Shown here in pieces: positions 7,684 to 17,097 of a DNA stretch of 64,000 bases. The stretch is from the NCBI GenBank assembly GCA_964475755.1, contig CAYYXR010000001.1, forward strand, positions 1 through 64,000, written 5' to 3'. How positions within the stretch are numbered: position 1 is the stretch's first letter; each line of letters opens with the position of its first letter. The notes under the pieces were generated by a model. That model worked only from the letters and a program-made list of their open reading frames with translations, did no database searches and was not told where the DNA came from. Both the position numbers and the translations under genes were made by a program. The stretch comes from UBA11612 sp964475755. GTDB taxonomy: Bacteria > Pseudomonadota > Alphaproteobacteria > Rhodospirillales > Rhodospirillaceae.

Positions 7684-9420
7684 ATGTCTGATCAACGAAA
7701 TTTTATCTTAGCCATCGCCCTATCAATTATTGTTTTGGTCGGATGGGACTTCTTTTTTGCACCTGACGCGCCTGAACCCTCGTCGGGAGATACAGCCGAA
7801 AGCGTATTGGCTCCGGAAGCGAATTTGCCCGCAGCGCCGAATGATTCAGGAGCGCCCGTCGCCGCGCCCTCCGAGCCGGTCGAACCTCAACCGCCAAGAA
7901 TTGCGCCTATTTCCGAGTCCGCGCGCATTCGAATTTCAACGCAACACCTTCACGGATCCATATCGACACAAGGGGCGCGGTTTGACGACGTTACCTTGGC
8001 GACGTATCGCGAGACTCTCGATCCGTCGAGCGATGAAATTGTTTTGCTGTCCCCTGCGGGAACGCCAAGCGCCTATTTTGCCGAAACGGGATGGGTTTCT
8101 TCAGATAGCTCCGTCGCCTTGCCGAATTCATCGACCGTGTGGACGTCGGAAAACCCGAAGGCAGTCCTCACAGAAACCTCCCCTGTGGTGCTGTCCTGGG
8201 ACAATGGACAAGGGCTGATTTTCTCACGCACGATCCGAGCGGACGATGAATATCTGTTTACTGTCGAGCATAGCGTTCGAAACGAAGGTGATCGTCAGGT
8301 CACTCTTTATCCGTACAGTCTCGTTGCACGCATCAATGAGCCCGAAACATTGGGCTTCTTCATTCTCCACGAAGGCCCACTCGGCGTATTTGACGATACG
8401 CTGACAGAGATGGATTACGAGGATCTCCGCGACACCGGACGTGAAACAGCCGAGTCCACCGGAGGCTGGATTGGATTCACTGACAAATATTGGCTTACAA
8501 CCGTCGCATTTGAACAAGACGTGCCCGTCACGGCAACATTTAGCCATAGCCGCTCGGGAGATAATGAACGCTTTCAAACAGATCTCCGGGCCGATGCAGT
8601 TGCAGTTGCACCGGGCGAAAGCCGTTCGGTTACGTCATATGTCTTTGCCGGCGCAAAAGAATTGGCGCTGCTGGATAGCTATGCTGACAATCCAGGTTTT
8701 TCCCGCTTTGATCTCGCGATCGATTTTGGCTGGTTTTACTTCCTAACCCGCCCGTTCTTTTTAGGCTTGAGATGGCTGAATGGCCTACTCGGCAATTATG
8801 GTGTTGCCATCATTGTGTTTACCGCGCTGTTGCGACTGGTGATTTTCCCCATCGCCAACAAACAGTACACAGCGATGAACAAAATGAAACAGCTCCAACC
8901 GGAGATGAAGCGGTTGCAGGACAAGCACAAAGACGACCGCATGAAGCTGCAGCAGGAAATGATGGATTTGTATAAGCGGGAGAAGGCGAACCCACTTACT
9001 GGGTGCCTGCCCATATTAATTCAAATCCCGATCTTTTTTGCGCTCTACAAGGTTCTGTTTGTATCCATCGAGATGCGCCATGCACCGTTCTTTGGATGGG
9101 TTCAGGATTTGTCTGCACCTGACCCGACCAGCGTATTGAATTTATTCGGCCTGCTTCCATTTACACCGCCGGAGTATCTGGCGTTCATCAGTATTGGCGC
9201 TTGGCCATTGCTGATGGGCGTCTTTATGTACCTTCAGCAAAAGCTCGCACCACAACCGCCCGACCCGACCCAAGCCAAGATCATGATGCTATTGCCTATT
9301 GTGTTCACATTTGTCAGCGCGCAATTTCCGGCCGGATTGGTCATTTACTGGGCGTGGACAACCCTTCTGGGTATTTTGCAGCAATGGGTTCTTATGCGCC
9401 GCGCCGGGATAAAGCCTTAA
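7684..9420 (+). CDS. yidC: Membrane protein insertase YidC
   Basis: This Oxa1-family insertase integrates membrane proteins alone or with SecYEG. The 578-residue protein has an N-terminal signal-anchor (about 5-22) and a Pro/Ala/Glu-rich linker. A large periplasmic beta domain (to about 340) follows, then the conserved five-segment insertase core. That core begins near FLTRPFFLGLRWLNG and includes NKQYTAMNKMKQLQP and NPLTGCLPILIQIPIFFALY. Architecture and length are normal for Gram-negative YidC. It is part of the rpmH-rnpA-yidD-yidC unit and engB follows after 21 bases. Confidence 0.98.
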   Translation: MSDQRNFILAIALSIIVLVGWDFFFAPDAPEPSSGDTAESVLAPEANLPAAPNDSGAPVAAPSEPVEPQPPRIAPISESARIRISTQHLHGSISTQGARFDDVTLATYRETLDPSSDEIVLLSPAGTPSAYFAETGWVSSDSSVALPNSSTVWTSENPKAVLTETSPVVLSWDNGQGLIFSRTIRADDEYLFTVEHSVRNEGDRQVTLYPYSLVARINEPETLGFFILHEGPLGVFDDTLTEMDYEDLRDTGRETAESTGGWIGFTDKYWLTTVAFEQDVPVTATFSHSRSGDNERFQTDLRADAVAVAPGESRSVTSYVFAGAKELALLDSYADNPGFSRFDLAIDFGWFYFLTRPFFLGLRWLNGLLGNYGVAIIVFTALLRLVIFPIANKQYTAMNKMKQLQPEMKRLQDKHKDDRMKLQQEMMDLYKREKANPLTGCLPILIQIPIFFALYKVLFVSIEMRHAPFFGWVQDLSAPDPTSVLNLFGLLPFTPPEYLAFISIGAWPLLMGVFMYLQQKLAPQPPDPTQAKIMMLLPIVFTFVSAQFPAGLVIYWAWTTLLGILQQWVLMRRAGIKP

Positions 9421-9441
9421 TCTAGCGGCAGGCGTTCACGC

Positions 9442-10098
9442 ATGGTCGACGCACTTCCAAATCCGCAATTTGAGCCGAGGACGTTGGACTCGGGGCGACG
9501 CCTGTTCGCCGGACCGGCGGATTTCGTATTGGGGGCCGTGGAACTGAATCAACTTCCCGCAGGCGACCTGCCAGAAATTACTTTCGCGGGCCGGTCCAAT
9601 GTCGGCAAGTCCAGCCTTATAAATGCGCTGACCGGCCGCAAAGCGCTGGCGCGTACGTCGGTAACACCCGGCCGCACCCAGGAAATCAATTTCTTTCGTC
9701 TGGGAAATCGGCTGATGATTTCGGACTTACCGGGCTACGGCTACGCCAAAGCCCCAAAAGGCAAAGTAGATACGTGGACCCAGCTAATTAAGGACTATCT
9801 GCGTGGGCGACCCAACCTACGCCGGGCCCTTGTGTTGATCGATAGCCGTCACGGGATCAAGGACAATGATCGCCACATCATGGCTTTGCTGGATGACGCT
9901 GCTGTCAACTACCAGCTCATCATGACCAAAGCCGACAAAATCAAACCGGGCGAACTCACGCGTACACACGCAACTGTCGCGACCGAGGCGAAATCCCACG
10001 TGGCGGCCCATCCGAACGTCCTTGTGACCAGCTCCACCGAGGGATGGGGCATTCCTGAAGTGCAAGCCGCCTTGTCAGAACTGGCGCTTACGGAGTAG
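9442..10098 (+). CDS. engB: Ribosome biogenesis GTP-binding protein EngB (YihA/YsxC)
   Basis: This 218-residue TRAFAC-class GTPase is needed for 50S subunit assembly. Visible motifs are the P-loop GRSNVGKSSL (near residue 50), the switch regions TSVTPGRTQEINFF and DLPGYGYAKAPK, and the TKADK specificity motif (near 155). Members usually start close to the GTPase fold; here about 45 residues precede the P-loop, which is common in alphaproteobacteria. It follows yidC by 21 bases, so it is probably in the same transcript. Confidence 0.97.
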   Translation: MVDALPNPQFEPRTLDSGRRLFAGPADFVLGAVELNQLPAGDLPEITFAGRSNVGKSSLINALTGRKALARTSVTPGRTQEINFFRLGNRLMISDLPGYGYAKAPKGKVDTWTQLIKDYLRGRPNLRRALVLIDSRHGIKDNDRHIMALLDDAAVNYQLIMTKADKIKPGELTRTHATVATEAKSHVAAHPNVLVTSSTEGWGIPEVQAALSELALTE

Positions 10099-10174
10099 GT
10101 GTAATCCCGACACCTTATTGCCCAGGAAGAAAATACCCGAGGCCACGCATTTGCAACCGGAAGCAGGCTGAAAA

Positions 10175-11083
10175 ATGAACGAGAATTTGGATAAGGATCA
10201 CGCCGCTTGGTTGGAGAAGGCCGGCATATTAGCCGATGCGCTTCCCTATATGCGCGAGCACTCAGGCGAGACAATCGTCGTTAAGTATGGCGGGCACGCC
10301 ATGGGCGACGAAAAAGTCGCAGAAAATTTCGCACGCGATATTGTCCTTCTTAAACAGGTCGGAATTAATCCGATTGTCGTGCATGGTGGCGGCCCCCAAA
10401 TCGGCACCATGCTCGAGCGGCTTAAAATCCAAAGCTCTTTTATTGACGGACTGCGGGTAACCGACGCCGCGACGGTCGAAATTGTTGAAATGGTGCTGAG
10501 CGGCTCGATCAACAAACAGATCGTTACGGCGATCAACAAAGCAGGTGGCTTTGCGGTCGGCATGTCTGGAAAAGACGGTAATCTTATTCGGGCACGCAAG
10601 CTTCGGCGTTCTAAGAAAGACCCAGGCTCGAATATTGAGAAAATTCTCGATCTCGGGTTTGTCGGCGAACCTTCCGAAATTAACCCACATATTCTCAATA
10701 CGTTTGAAGAGTCCGATATCATTCCCGTGATCGCGCCTATCGGCGTTGGCCCTAACGGTGAAACTTTCAATATTAATGCGGATACGGTTGCCGGAGCCGT
10801 GGCCGGGGCGACCGGCGCGGCGCGGCTGTTGATGCTAACGGATGTTAAGGGTGTTATGGACGACACAGGCCGCCTCATAAAGGAAATGACGGTTGAGCGG
10901 GCAAAAACACTCATTCAATCAGGCACGATCTCCGGTGGAATGATTCCGAAAGTGGAAACCTGCCTTGACGCCGTCCGACAGGGAGTCGAAGCCGCTGTTA
11001 TTGTCGACGGACGCGTTAGTCATGCCGTTCTTTTGGAGCTATTCACGCCGACTGGGGCTGGCAGTCTCATCCGATCCAGGTAA
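10175..11083 (+). CDS. argB: Acetylglutamate kinase
   Basis: ArgB phosphorylates N-acetylglutamate in the second step of arginine synthesis and is usually feedback-inhibited by arginine in this type. The 302-residue amino acid kinase-fold protein shows VVKYGGHAMGDE, VVHGGGPQIG, the NINADTVAGAVAGA block and SGGMIPKVETCL near the C-terminus. A 76-base gap separates it from engB. Its TAA stop overlaps the ATG of the downstream HAD gene by one base, so the two are translated together. Confidence 0.98.
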   Translation: MNENLDKDHAAWLEKAGILADALPYMREHSGETIVVKYGGHAMGDEKVAENFARDIVLLKQVGINPIVVHGGGPQIGTMLERLKIQSSFIDGLRVTDAATVEIVEMVLSGSINKQIVTAINKAGGFAVGMSGKDGNLIRARKLRRSKKDPGSNIEKILDLGFVGEPSEINPHILNTFEESDIIPVIAPIGVGPNGETFNINADTVAGAVAGATGAARLLMLTDVKGVMDDTGRLIKEMTVERAKTLIQSGTISGGMIPKVETCLDAVRQGVEAAVIVDGRVSHAVLLELFTPTGAGSLIRSR

Positions 11084-11781
11084 TGCGCGACAGCAACAAC
11101 GAGAAATGGGAAAGACTTTCGAGCGTAGATACTTGGGTGTTTGATCTCGATAACACCCTGTATCCCGCGAGCAGCAACCTATTCTCACAGATTGATGTGC
11201 GAATGAAGGCGTTCATATCGCGCGCACTCGATCTAGACCCTAATGAAGCATTTCGCTTACAGAAGAAATATTACCATGAGTTCGGAACAACTCTCCGGGG
11301 GCTGATGCTTAATCACGCAATTGATCCGGGCGTGTTTCTGAGTTTTGTTCATGACATTGATCATTCCGTCCTAGACCCAGACCCAGCGCTGGACGATGCG
11401 CTGACGTCACTACCCGGAAAGAAGATTGTGTATACCAACGGCTCAACCAAGCACGCTTCCGCGGTGCTCGACCAGCTGGGTGTTACTCAACATTTTTCTG
11501 CCGTGTTTGATATACGTGCCGGCGACTATGTTCCAAAGCCCGACCCCAATTCATATGCGGATTTTCTAACGCGGCACGGCGTTAACCCAAAAAGCGCAAT
11601 TATGTTCGAGGACTCGCATAAAAACCTGAAACCGGCGCACGATCTCGGCATGATCACGGTATTCGTTCGACATGCGGGAAATGCCCCTGTAGAAGGTGAA
11701 GATCTCGGTCACTGCCATTTTACGACGGATAATCTGAAGGGTTGGTTGTGCGAGGCAACTGCCGTTATCACGAAGGTTTAG
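11083..11781 (+). CDS. HAD-superfamily pyrimidine 5'-nucleotidase-like phosphatase
   Basis: This 232-residue haloacid dehalogenase-type hydrolase has all four motifs: the nucleophile in FDLDNTLYP (near residue 20), YTNGS (near 119), KPDPNSY (near 148) and FEDSHKN (near 171). It resembles the Sdt1/PPase-like pyrimidine 5'-nucleotidase group, whose members dephosphorylate UMP/CMP or related nucleotides. The actual substrate is not inferable. It is coupled to argB through an overlapping stop/start. Its 3' end overlaps the facing DUF2336 gene by 14 bases. Confidence 0.9.
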   Translation: MRDSNNEKWERLSSVDTWVFDLDNTLYPASSNLFSQIDVRMKAFISRALDLDPNEAFRLQKKYYHEFGTTLRGLMLNHAIDPGVFLSFVHDIDHSVLDPDPALDDALTSLPGKKIVYTNGSTKHASAVLDQLGVTQHFSAVFDIRAGDYVPKPDPNSYADFLTRHGVNPKSAIMFEDSHKNLKPAHDLGMITVFVRHAGNAPVEGEDLGHCHFTTDNLKGWLCEATAVITKV

Positions 11782-13106
11782 TGGATCGGTTTCTAGCTAT
11801 ATCGGCGTACATGTCGAGTTGCCATTCGAGCTCATCTTCGGTCGCATCGAATCCCCCGCCTGCACGCGGGTGAATAACGGTATCCGGCGGAACTCTCGCC
11901 ACTTTTACCTGAAGCTGCACAGCGTCCTCTGCGGTAAAATCACCGGCCCAGGCCACGGCGAGCATTCCCTTAGCACTTGCCGCCCGTATAACCTCGACAA
12001 CAGCCCCAACCTCGACACCTGCCAATCTAGCAATGCCCGCGATTGCCAGCGGCGTAACTTCATTTCCAACCATGCGGATAAGGTTTTCGGGCGTTAGTTT
12101 TCCTGACTGGGCAATGCTCTCGGTCTGCCGGTAAGCAATCGCCAAGGTCCGTGGGTCCAATATGGCATCCGGATCTTCCTGTGCCAGCCCCCCCTTGTTC
12201 ATCGCGCCGCTGCAATCTCTCTTTTACGATAACTTCGAGCGTCCCAGTGGTTTCAGCGTCCAGATCAGCCCTTTTAGCGAGGGCCTGAACCAATGAAACG
12301 GCGACAAATTCGGCAATTCGCAATGCCGCCTTAGTGCTCAATTTTCTCCTCATCGTGAGTGGCTCGTGCCAACTTTCATGCCCGGGTGCGGCATCGACAA
12401 TTGCATCCAGCGTCTCCTCGCGAATTTGAGCGCTATCATTTTTCAAAAGCGACGCGATTGCGTCAACGTTACCTGTCCCTACAATCGCTTGAGAAACTTC
12501 TTCACCGACGTTAATTCGGCGCGAGATTGCCGAAAGTTGAGCCGTCAACGGGCTTGCCTGTATGACCGCTTTGAGGTCCTCATCGGTTAATACAGGTGAG
12601 AATTCGAGAACCGGCGCCGCGACAGATGCCTCGGGATCCGTCGCCAGCGCAAGAATGACGTCGTGCGGCGCATCCGGTAAAGCCTTCATTGCGTCGGCCA
12701 GAGCACGTCTTACACGGGGAAGCTGGTCTCGTACCAACAGGGTCAGGACTTGATGTACCGTACGCCAGGCCGACGCCTGTTGCTCCTCATCTAAACCTGG
12801 AATGACCCGTCCAATGCGACTCGCTAAATCGTGGCGCACATCGTCATCGGTATCTTTGGCCAGGACCATGGAGGCCTTGACGGGGGTCGTCGCGTTTGCG
12901 GCGATAGCTCGGCGCACCTCAACGTCCGGGTCCTGCGCCAAGAAAAACAGGATTTCAGGTTCAAGATCCGCACGCACAGCCAATGTCAACCTGACCTTTG
13001 TATCCGGGTGGTCCAGCAGGTCCCGAGCCTGCTCGTAGGTTACTTTGTGGCCAGGAATGCCAAGGAGGCGTATCAAGCGGTCTTTTGCTGGTGTCGTCGC
13101 TGACAT
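11768..13106 (-). pseudogene. DUF2336 domain protein, split by a +1 frameshift in a G7 tract
   Basis: Two frames together encode one protein of about 445 residues. The first part (13106 to about 12195) is all-helical with HEAT-like repeats, a DUF2336 signature; it ends coherently at KERLQRRDEQGG. The coding signal then continues in the next frame as GLAQEDPDAILDPRTL to the stop at 11768. The break is exactly at seven consecutive G on the coding strand (12194-12188); six G would restore one frame. An ATG at 12202 could allow reinitiation of the C-terminal 144 residues. DUF2336 proteins are alphaproteobacterial and often neighbour signalling genes. Here the GGDEF gene lies eight bases upstream. 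Cause: sequencing error, slippage (phase variation) or decay. Confidence 0.75.
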
Positions 13107-13113
13107 CGAAGCC

Positions 13114-14859
13114 TCACGCCTTCCTGCCGAGCGCCGGCGCTATTGAATAAGAGCCTTTACCCCCGCGTTTCGCGTCGTACATGGCGATATCACCTCGGGC
13201 CAGCAACCCATCCAGATCTTCCATTGAGCCGGACGTCCATACGGCAATGCCAATGGACATGCCCAAGGGATGTTCTGGGTTACTCATAAGGTCTGCCAAA
13301 GGTTTCATACTTTGCAGGAATTGTTTGGCGCGCGTTTCAGCAATCGCCAAGTCGGCCTGATTCAACCATACGGCAAATTCGTCGCCACCGAGCCGCGCGG
13401 CCAGATCAGTCGGTCGCGTGTGTTTGATGAGGATGTCACGCACGGACATTAAGACCTCATCACCCGCTTGGTGGCCCTGCGTATCATTGACCTGCTTAAA
13501 ATTATCCAGATCCACGTACATTAAGACACCCTCACCGCCCTCCCGTTCAAAGCGACCAAGAAATCTCTTAAGTGAATCGATAAATGCTCCGCGATTCAAT
13601 AGACCGGTCAAGGCGTCGGTCCGTGAAATTTTTACAATGTGCTCATGATGGGTGTACTGCTCAATGGTTATACCCACCTGATTCGCAATGTCGCCAATAA
13701 GTAACCGGTCGTCGTCGCTCCAGGCGCCTCGTTCCACATCGCGCCAAAGCACAACTGCGCCGTTGGTTTCATTACGGAATCTCGCAGGCGCCGACAGCAC
13801 TTGCTTGTCTCCAAGCAGCAATTCAACGGCCCCGGCCCCCCCGGCGATGGTGGATAAAATAGGAGCGGCTTGATCTGAACGCATGTGCCCATATTTCGCT
13901 AAATCCTGAAACCCGGGAGTGGGACTGTTCGGTGAAGCGGGGTTCAATTCGGGATCAGTTGTGCGGAAAATATGACAGTCCTCAGCACCAAGACCCTTTG
14001 CAAGGGCTTCCGCGGCAACTGTCAGCATTGCTTCCGGATTCACCTCGTCGCGAAAGGCGCGAACAATGCGGGTAAAAACACGCTCACGGTTGCGGACGCG
14101 CGTTAACGTTGCTTCGCGGTCACGCATTTCCGTGACATCGCGGCAAACCCCGCGCGCGCCTGTCCAGGTTCCATCCTTCGATCTGAGCGGCATTGCGGAT
14201 ATGACAACACAGGCTGATCGCCGGTCACTTCGGCGCAGCCACAACTCCTCGTTTTCAATGCGTCTCGTCGTCAGGAATGGGGGTTCCTCTTTCGTGCCGC
14301 CCTTGGAAACAATCAGTGCTTTTGGATCGGTGCTCATCAAAGCGTCGGCCGAATAACCGAGCGCTCCTCGCGGTGGAACAAATGCGAAGTTTCCGTCCGG
14401 CCCCGTCTCCCACGTAAAATCTGTGGAGATTTCGATGAAGTCCTTATACCGGCGGCGACTGTCTACAAGAGCGGACCGCAAGCTGTTGTCCAACGTCAGA
14501 TCGCGAACGAACATAAGAGTGCCTTGCCCCTCACTTAGCGGGACAAGTGTGACCTGCAAATTTTGTTGTTTGTCGGCTTCACCGACATCGACCATGTCCA
14601 CCAGAGCGCGGCCAGCTGCCTGGGAAGCTCCCGCTGCGGATTTCAATCTCGCCAGGTCTGATTCCGGGAGGCGGCGCTTAAACTCTTCAGCCACTGGATT
14701 GGACGCGATTACCTCACCGTCCAGTCCTATGCGAAAGACGGCCTCCTCTTACCGCTGCAACGCATCTGACGAAACGGAGAGGGACACGGAATTGCCGGTA
14801 AGGGTGTTTTCGGACACAGATTTATCCCTCATTTCTGGTCCGGCACGATTCAGCGCCAT
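13114..14859 (-). pseudogene. PAS-GAF-GGDEF diguanylate cyclase interrupted by an in-frame TAA
   Basis: The long open part starts at GTG 14694 and encodes 526 residues. It holds PAS-like sensing regions (with RRYKDFIEISTDFTWE and a PAC-type RGVCRDVTEMRD), a GAF-like region, and a C-terminal GGDEF domain (GGDEF at residues 436-440). A canonical inhibitory I-site RPTD lies five residues before it, so the cyclase core looks active. Upstream in the same frame, ATG 14859 begins 36 codons running straight into a TAA at 14751-14749, then a PAS-like start EEAVFRIGLDGEVIASN. The stop therefore appears to interrupt the first PAS domain; TCA to TAA is one simple route. A shorter GTG-started protein could still be made. 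It is paired with the broken DUF2336 gene. Confidence 0.7.
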
Positions 14860-14986
14860 GTATAGAGCCCCACAACTAGCGACGTCCTTCTGACATCGCC
14901 GATACCTAAATCTATGAGGTTTCGGCTAAAATGCAATAATTCGAAAACCCTTCAACAATGCACACGCCCGACCGCTTCCAATTACG

Positions 14987-15014
14987 TTGACTGGGCACCT
15001 GCACAAGTTATGTT
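14987..15014 (+). promoter_or_regulatory. Candidate sigma-70 promoter for dapD-dapE
   Basis: TTGACT at 14987-14992 and TATGTT at 15009-15014 are separated by 16 bases, ending 46 bases before the dapD ATG. The 200-base gap here lies between divergent genes, so a promoter is expected. The -10 is a moderate match. Confidence 0.45.
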
Positions 15015-15060
15015 CTGGCCCCATCCTGCTATTTCAATTTCTTGAATCTACGGAATATTT

Positions 15061-15903
15061 ATGAATATCAATGAGTTAAAGAAAAATATCGAGAGCGCAT
15101 GGGACGTGCGGGAAACCTTGAACTCAGGCACCACGGGTCCTGTAAGAAACACGGTTTCAGCGGTCCTAGATATGCTGGATGGAGGCACCCTGCGTGTTGC
15201 AGAAAAGCGGGATGGCAATTGGCATGTCAATGAATGGGCGAAGAAGGCCGTGCTTCTCTCTTTTCGCCTCAATGATATGGAGGCGATCGCCGGCGGGCCA
15301 GGCGGCGCTACCTGGTGGGACAAGGTCCCGTCCAAATTCCGCGGGTGGTCTCCTGAGCAATTTAAACAGGCGGGATTTCGCGCGGTACCGGGAAGCGTCG
15401 TGCGCCACTCCGCATTTGTCGCGCCTGGTGTGGTCCTCATGCCGAGTTTTGTGAATTTGGGTGCTTATGTGGATACAGGCTCCATGATCGATACCTGGGC
15501 CACTGTGGGAAGCTGCGCACAAATAGGAAAAAATGTGCACATTTCCGGCGGCGCCGGCATTGGTGGAGTGCTGGAGCCATTGCAGGCAGGCCCCGTTATA
15601 ATTGAAGACAACTGTTTTATCGGCGCGCGATCGGAAGTCGCGGAAGGTGTGGTGGTTGAAGAAGGCGCTGTCCTATCGATGGGTGTATATATCGGAGCTT
15701 CAACGAAAATTATCGACAGGAATAGCGGTGACGTATTTATTGGCCGCGTCCCCTCGCACAGCGTTGTTGTGCCCGGAAGCCTGCCGGGTAAAAATCTGCC
15801 TGACGGCTCCCCCGGTCCGAGTCTTTACTGTGCTGTCATTGTAAAACGGGTCGATGCCAAAACACGCTCGAAGGTCTCTATTAACGAATTGCTGCGGGAT
15901 TAA
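15061..15903 (+). CDS. dapD: 2,3,4,5-tetrahydropyridine-2,6-dicarboxylate N-succinyltransferase
   Basis: DapD transfers succinyl from succinyl-CoA to tetrahydrodipicolinate in the succinylase branch of diaminopimelate/lysine synthesis. The 280-residue protein has an N-terminal helical domain and then left-handed beta-helix hexapeptide repeats. Conserved stretches include FVNLGAYVDTGSMIDTWATV, IEDNCFIGARSEVAEG and the C-terminal VVVPGSLP. Length matches the family. dapE, which acts two steps later, starts 15 bases downstream, so the pair forms a short pathway operon. Confidence 0.98.
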   Translation: MNINELKKNIESAWDVRETLNSGTTGPVRNTVSAVLDMLDGGTLRVAEKRDGNWHVNEWAKKAVLLSFRLNDMEAIAGGPGGATWWDKVPSKFRGWSPEQFKQAGFRAVPGSVVRHSAFVAPGVVLMPSFVNLGAYVDTGSMIDTWATVGSCAQIGKNVHISGGAGIGGVLEPLQAGPVIIEDNCFIGARSEVAEGVVVEEGAVLSMGVYIGASTKIIDRNSGDVFIGRVPSHSVVVPGSLPGKNLPDGSPGPSLYCAVIVKRVDAKTRSKVSINELLRD

Positions 15904-15917
15904 ATAGCATTCCGAAC

Positions 15918-17081
15918 ATGTCGGCACTCAAGGACGGGCTGGAACTTGCCCAAGCCCTCATCAAATGCCCGAGCGTCACACCAAAAGACGAAGGCGCTCT
16001 CGACATTCTCCAGTCGGCATTGGAGTCGCTTGGATTTGACTGCCACCGGCTAACCTTCGAGGACGAAAACTCGGAGCCCGTGGACAATCTATACGCCCGC
16101 CTTGGAACATCTTCGCCAAATTTCTGCTTTGCAGGACATACCGACGTTGTGCCGGTAGGCGACGGCTGGACCGTTGATCCATTTGCGGCAGAAGTGAAAG
16201 AAGGCCGGCTCTATGGACGAGGCGCGGCCGACATGAAGAGTGCAATCGCAGCTTTTGTCGCCGCAGTAGCGCGGCTTAAAGAAAAAACAGGTCACCTGCC
16301 CGGCTCAATCAGTTTGTTAATTACGGGCGATGAAGAAGGGGATGCCGTCAACGGCACAAAGAAGGTTCTCACGTGGCTCAAGGAGCGGGGTGAAAGCCTG
16401 GATGTATGCTTGGTTGGAGAACCCACCAACCCTACAAAACTGGGCGAGATGATTAAAATCGGCCGCCGCGGAAGTCTTTCCGCAAAACTCACCGTATTTG
16501 GAACGCAAGGCCACGTTGCGTACCCTCATCTGGCGGTCAATCCGATTCCTGTCTTGTTAAAAATGTTGCGGGCGATATCTACCGAACCGCTGGACAAAGG
16601 ATCCGAGCACTTTCCGGCGTCAAATATTGCCATCACGACGGTCGATGTAGGCAATACTGCGACAAATGTTATACCCGGGGCCGCGCATGCCGGGTTCAAT
16701 ATTCGGTTCAATGACCACCATACCGGCGCGAGTCTATTGGAGTGGCTGCGCAAGACTTTAGAAGAATCCGCAGACGGCGCAGATTACGAATTAGATGCCA
16801 AGGTATCCGGAGAGTCATTTTTGACGCCGCCTGGACAATTGAGCGATCTCGTCTCCTCGGCGGTAAAAAGCGTTACCGGAGCGACCCCGGAACTCTCGAC
16901 GACCGGCGGAACATCCGATGCACGGTTTATCAAGGATGCCTGTCCCGTGTGCGAGTTCGGCATGGTGGGACTGAGCATGCATAAGGCGGACGAGCATTGC
17001 ACAATTGCCGACTTGAATAAGCTTACAGATATCTACGAAAAAGTGTTGGAAGGATTTTTTGCAGTTAAATCGGGAGCATAA
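15918..17081 (+). CDS. dapE: Succinyl-diaminopimelate desuccinylase
   Basis: This zinc-dependent M20-family hydrolase removes succinate from N-succinyl-LL-diaminopimelate. The 387-residue protein shows the metal-binding GHTDVVPVGDGW (near residue 73), RGAADMKS, and the catalytic Glu pair in ITGDEEGDAVNGT (near 138). A dimerisation insert contains GRRGSL and GHVAYPH. The C-terminal ligand is in LSMHKADEH. Active-site residues all seem present. It is co-oriented with dapD at a 14-base gap. Confidence 0.97.
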   Translation: MSALKDGLELAQALIKCPSVTPKDEGALDILQSALESLGFDCHRLTFEDENSEPVDNLYARLGTSSPNFCFAGHTDVVPVGDGWTVDPFAAEVKEGRLYGRGAADMKSAIAAFVAAVARLKEKTGHLPGSISLLITGDEEGDAVNGTKKVLTWLKERGESLDVCLVGEPTNPTKLGEMIKIGRRGSLSAKLTVFGTQGHVAYPHLAVNPIPVLLKMLRAISTEPLDKGSEHFPASNIAITTVDVGNTATNVIPGAAHAGFNIRFNDHHTGASLLEWLRKTLEESADGADYELDAKVSGESFLTPPGQLSDLVSSAVKSVTGATPELSTTGGTSDARFIKDACPVCEFGMVGLSMHKADEHCTIADLNKLTDIYEKVLEGFFAVKSGA

Positions 17082-17097
17082 GATTTATGCCCATTGC

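Noticed and set aside
10097..10113. Hairpin GGTGT/ACACC after engB as a terminator
   Set aside because: The stem is only five bases and no real T-run follows; transcription may continue into argB.
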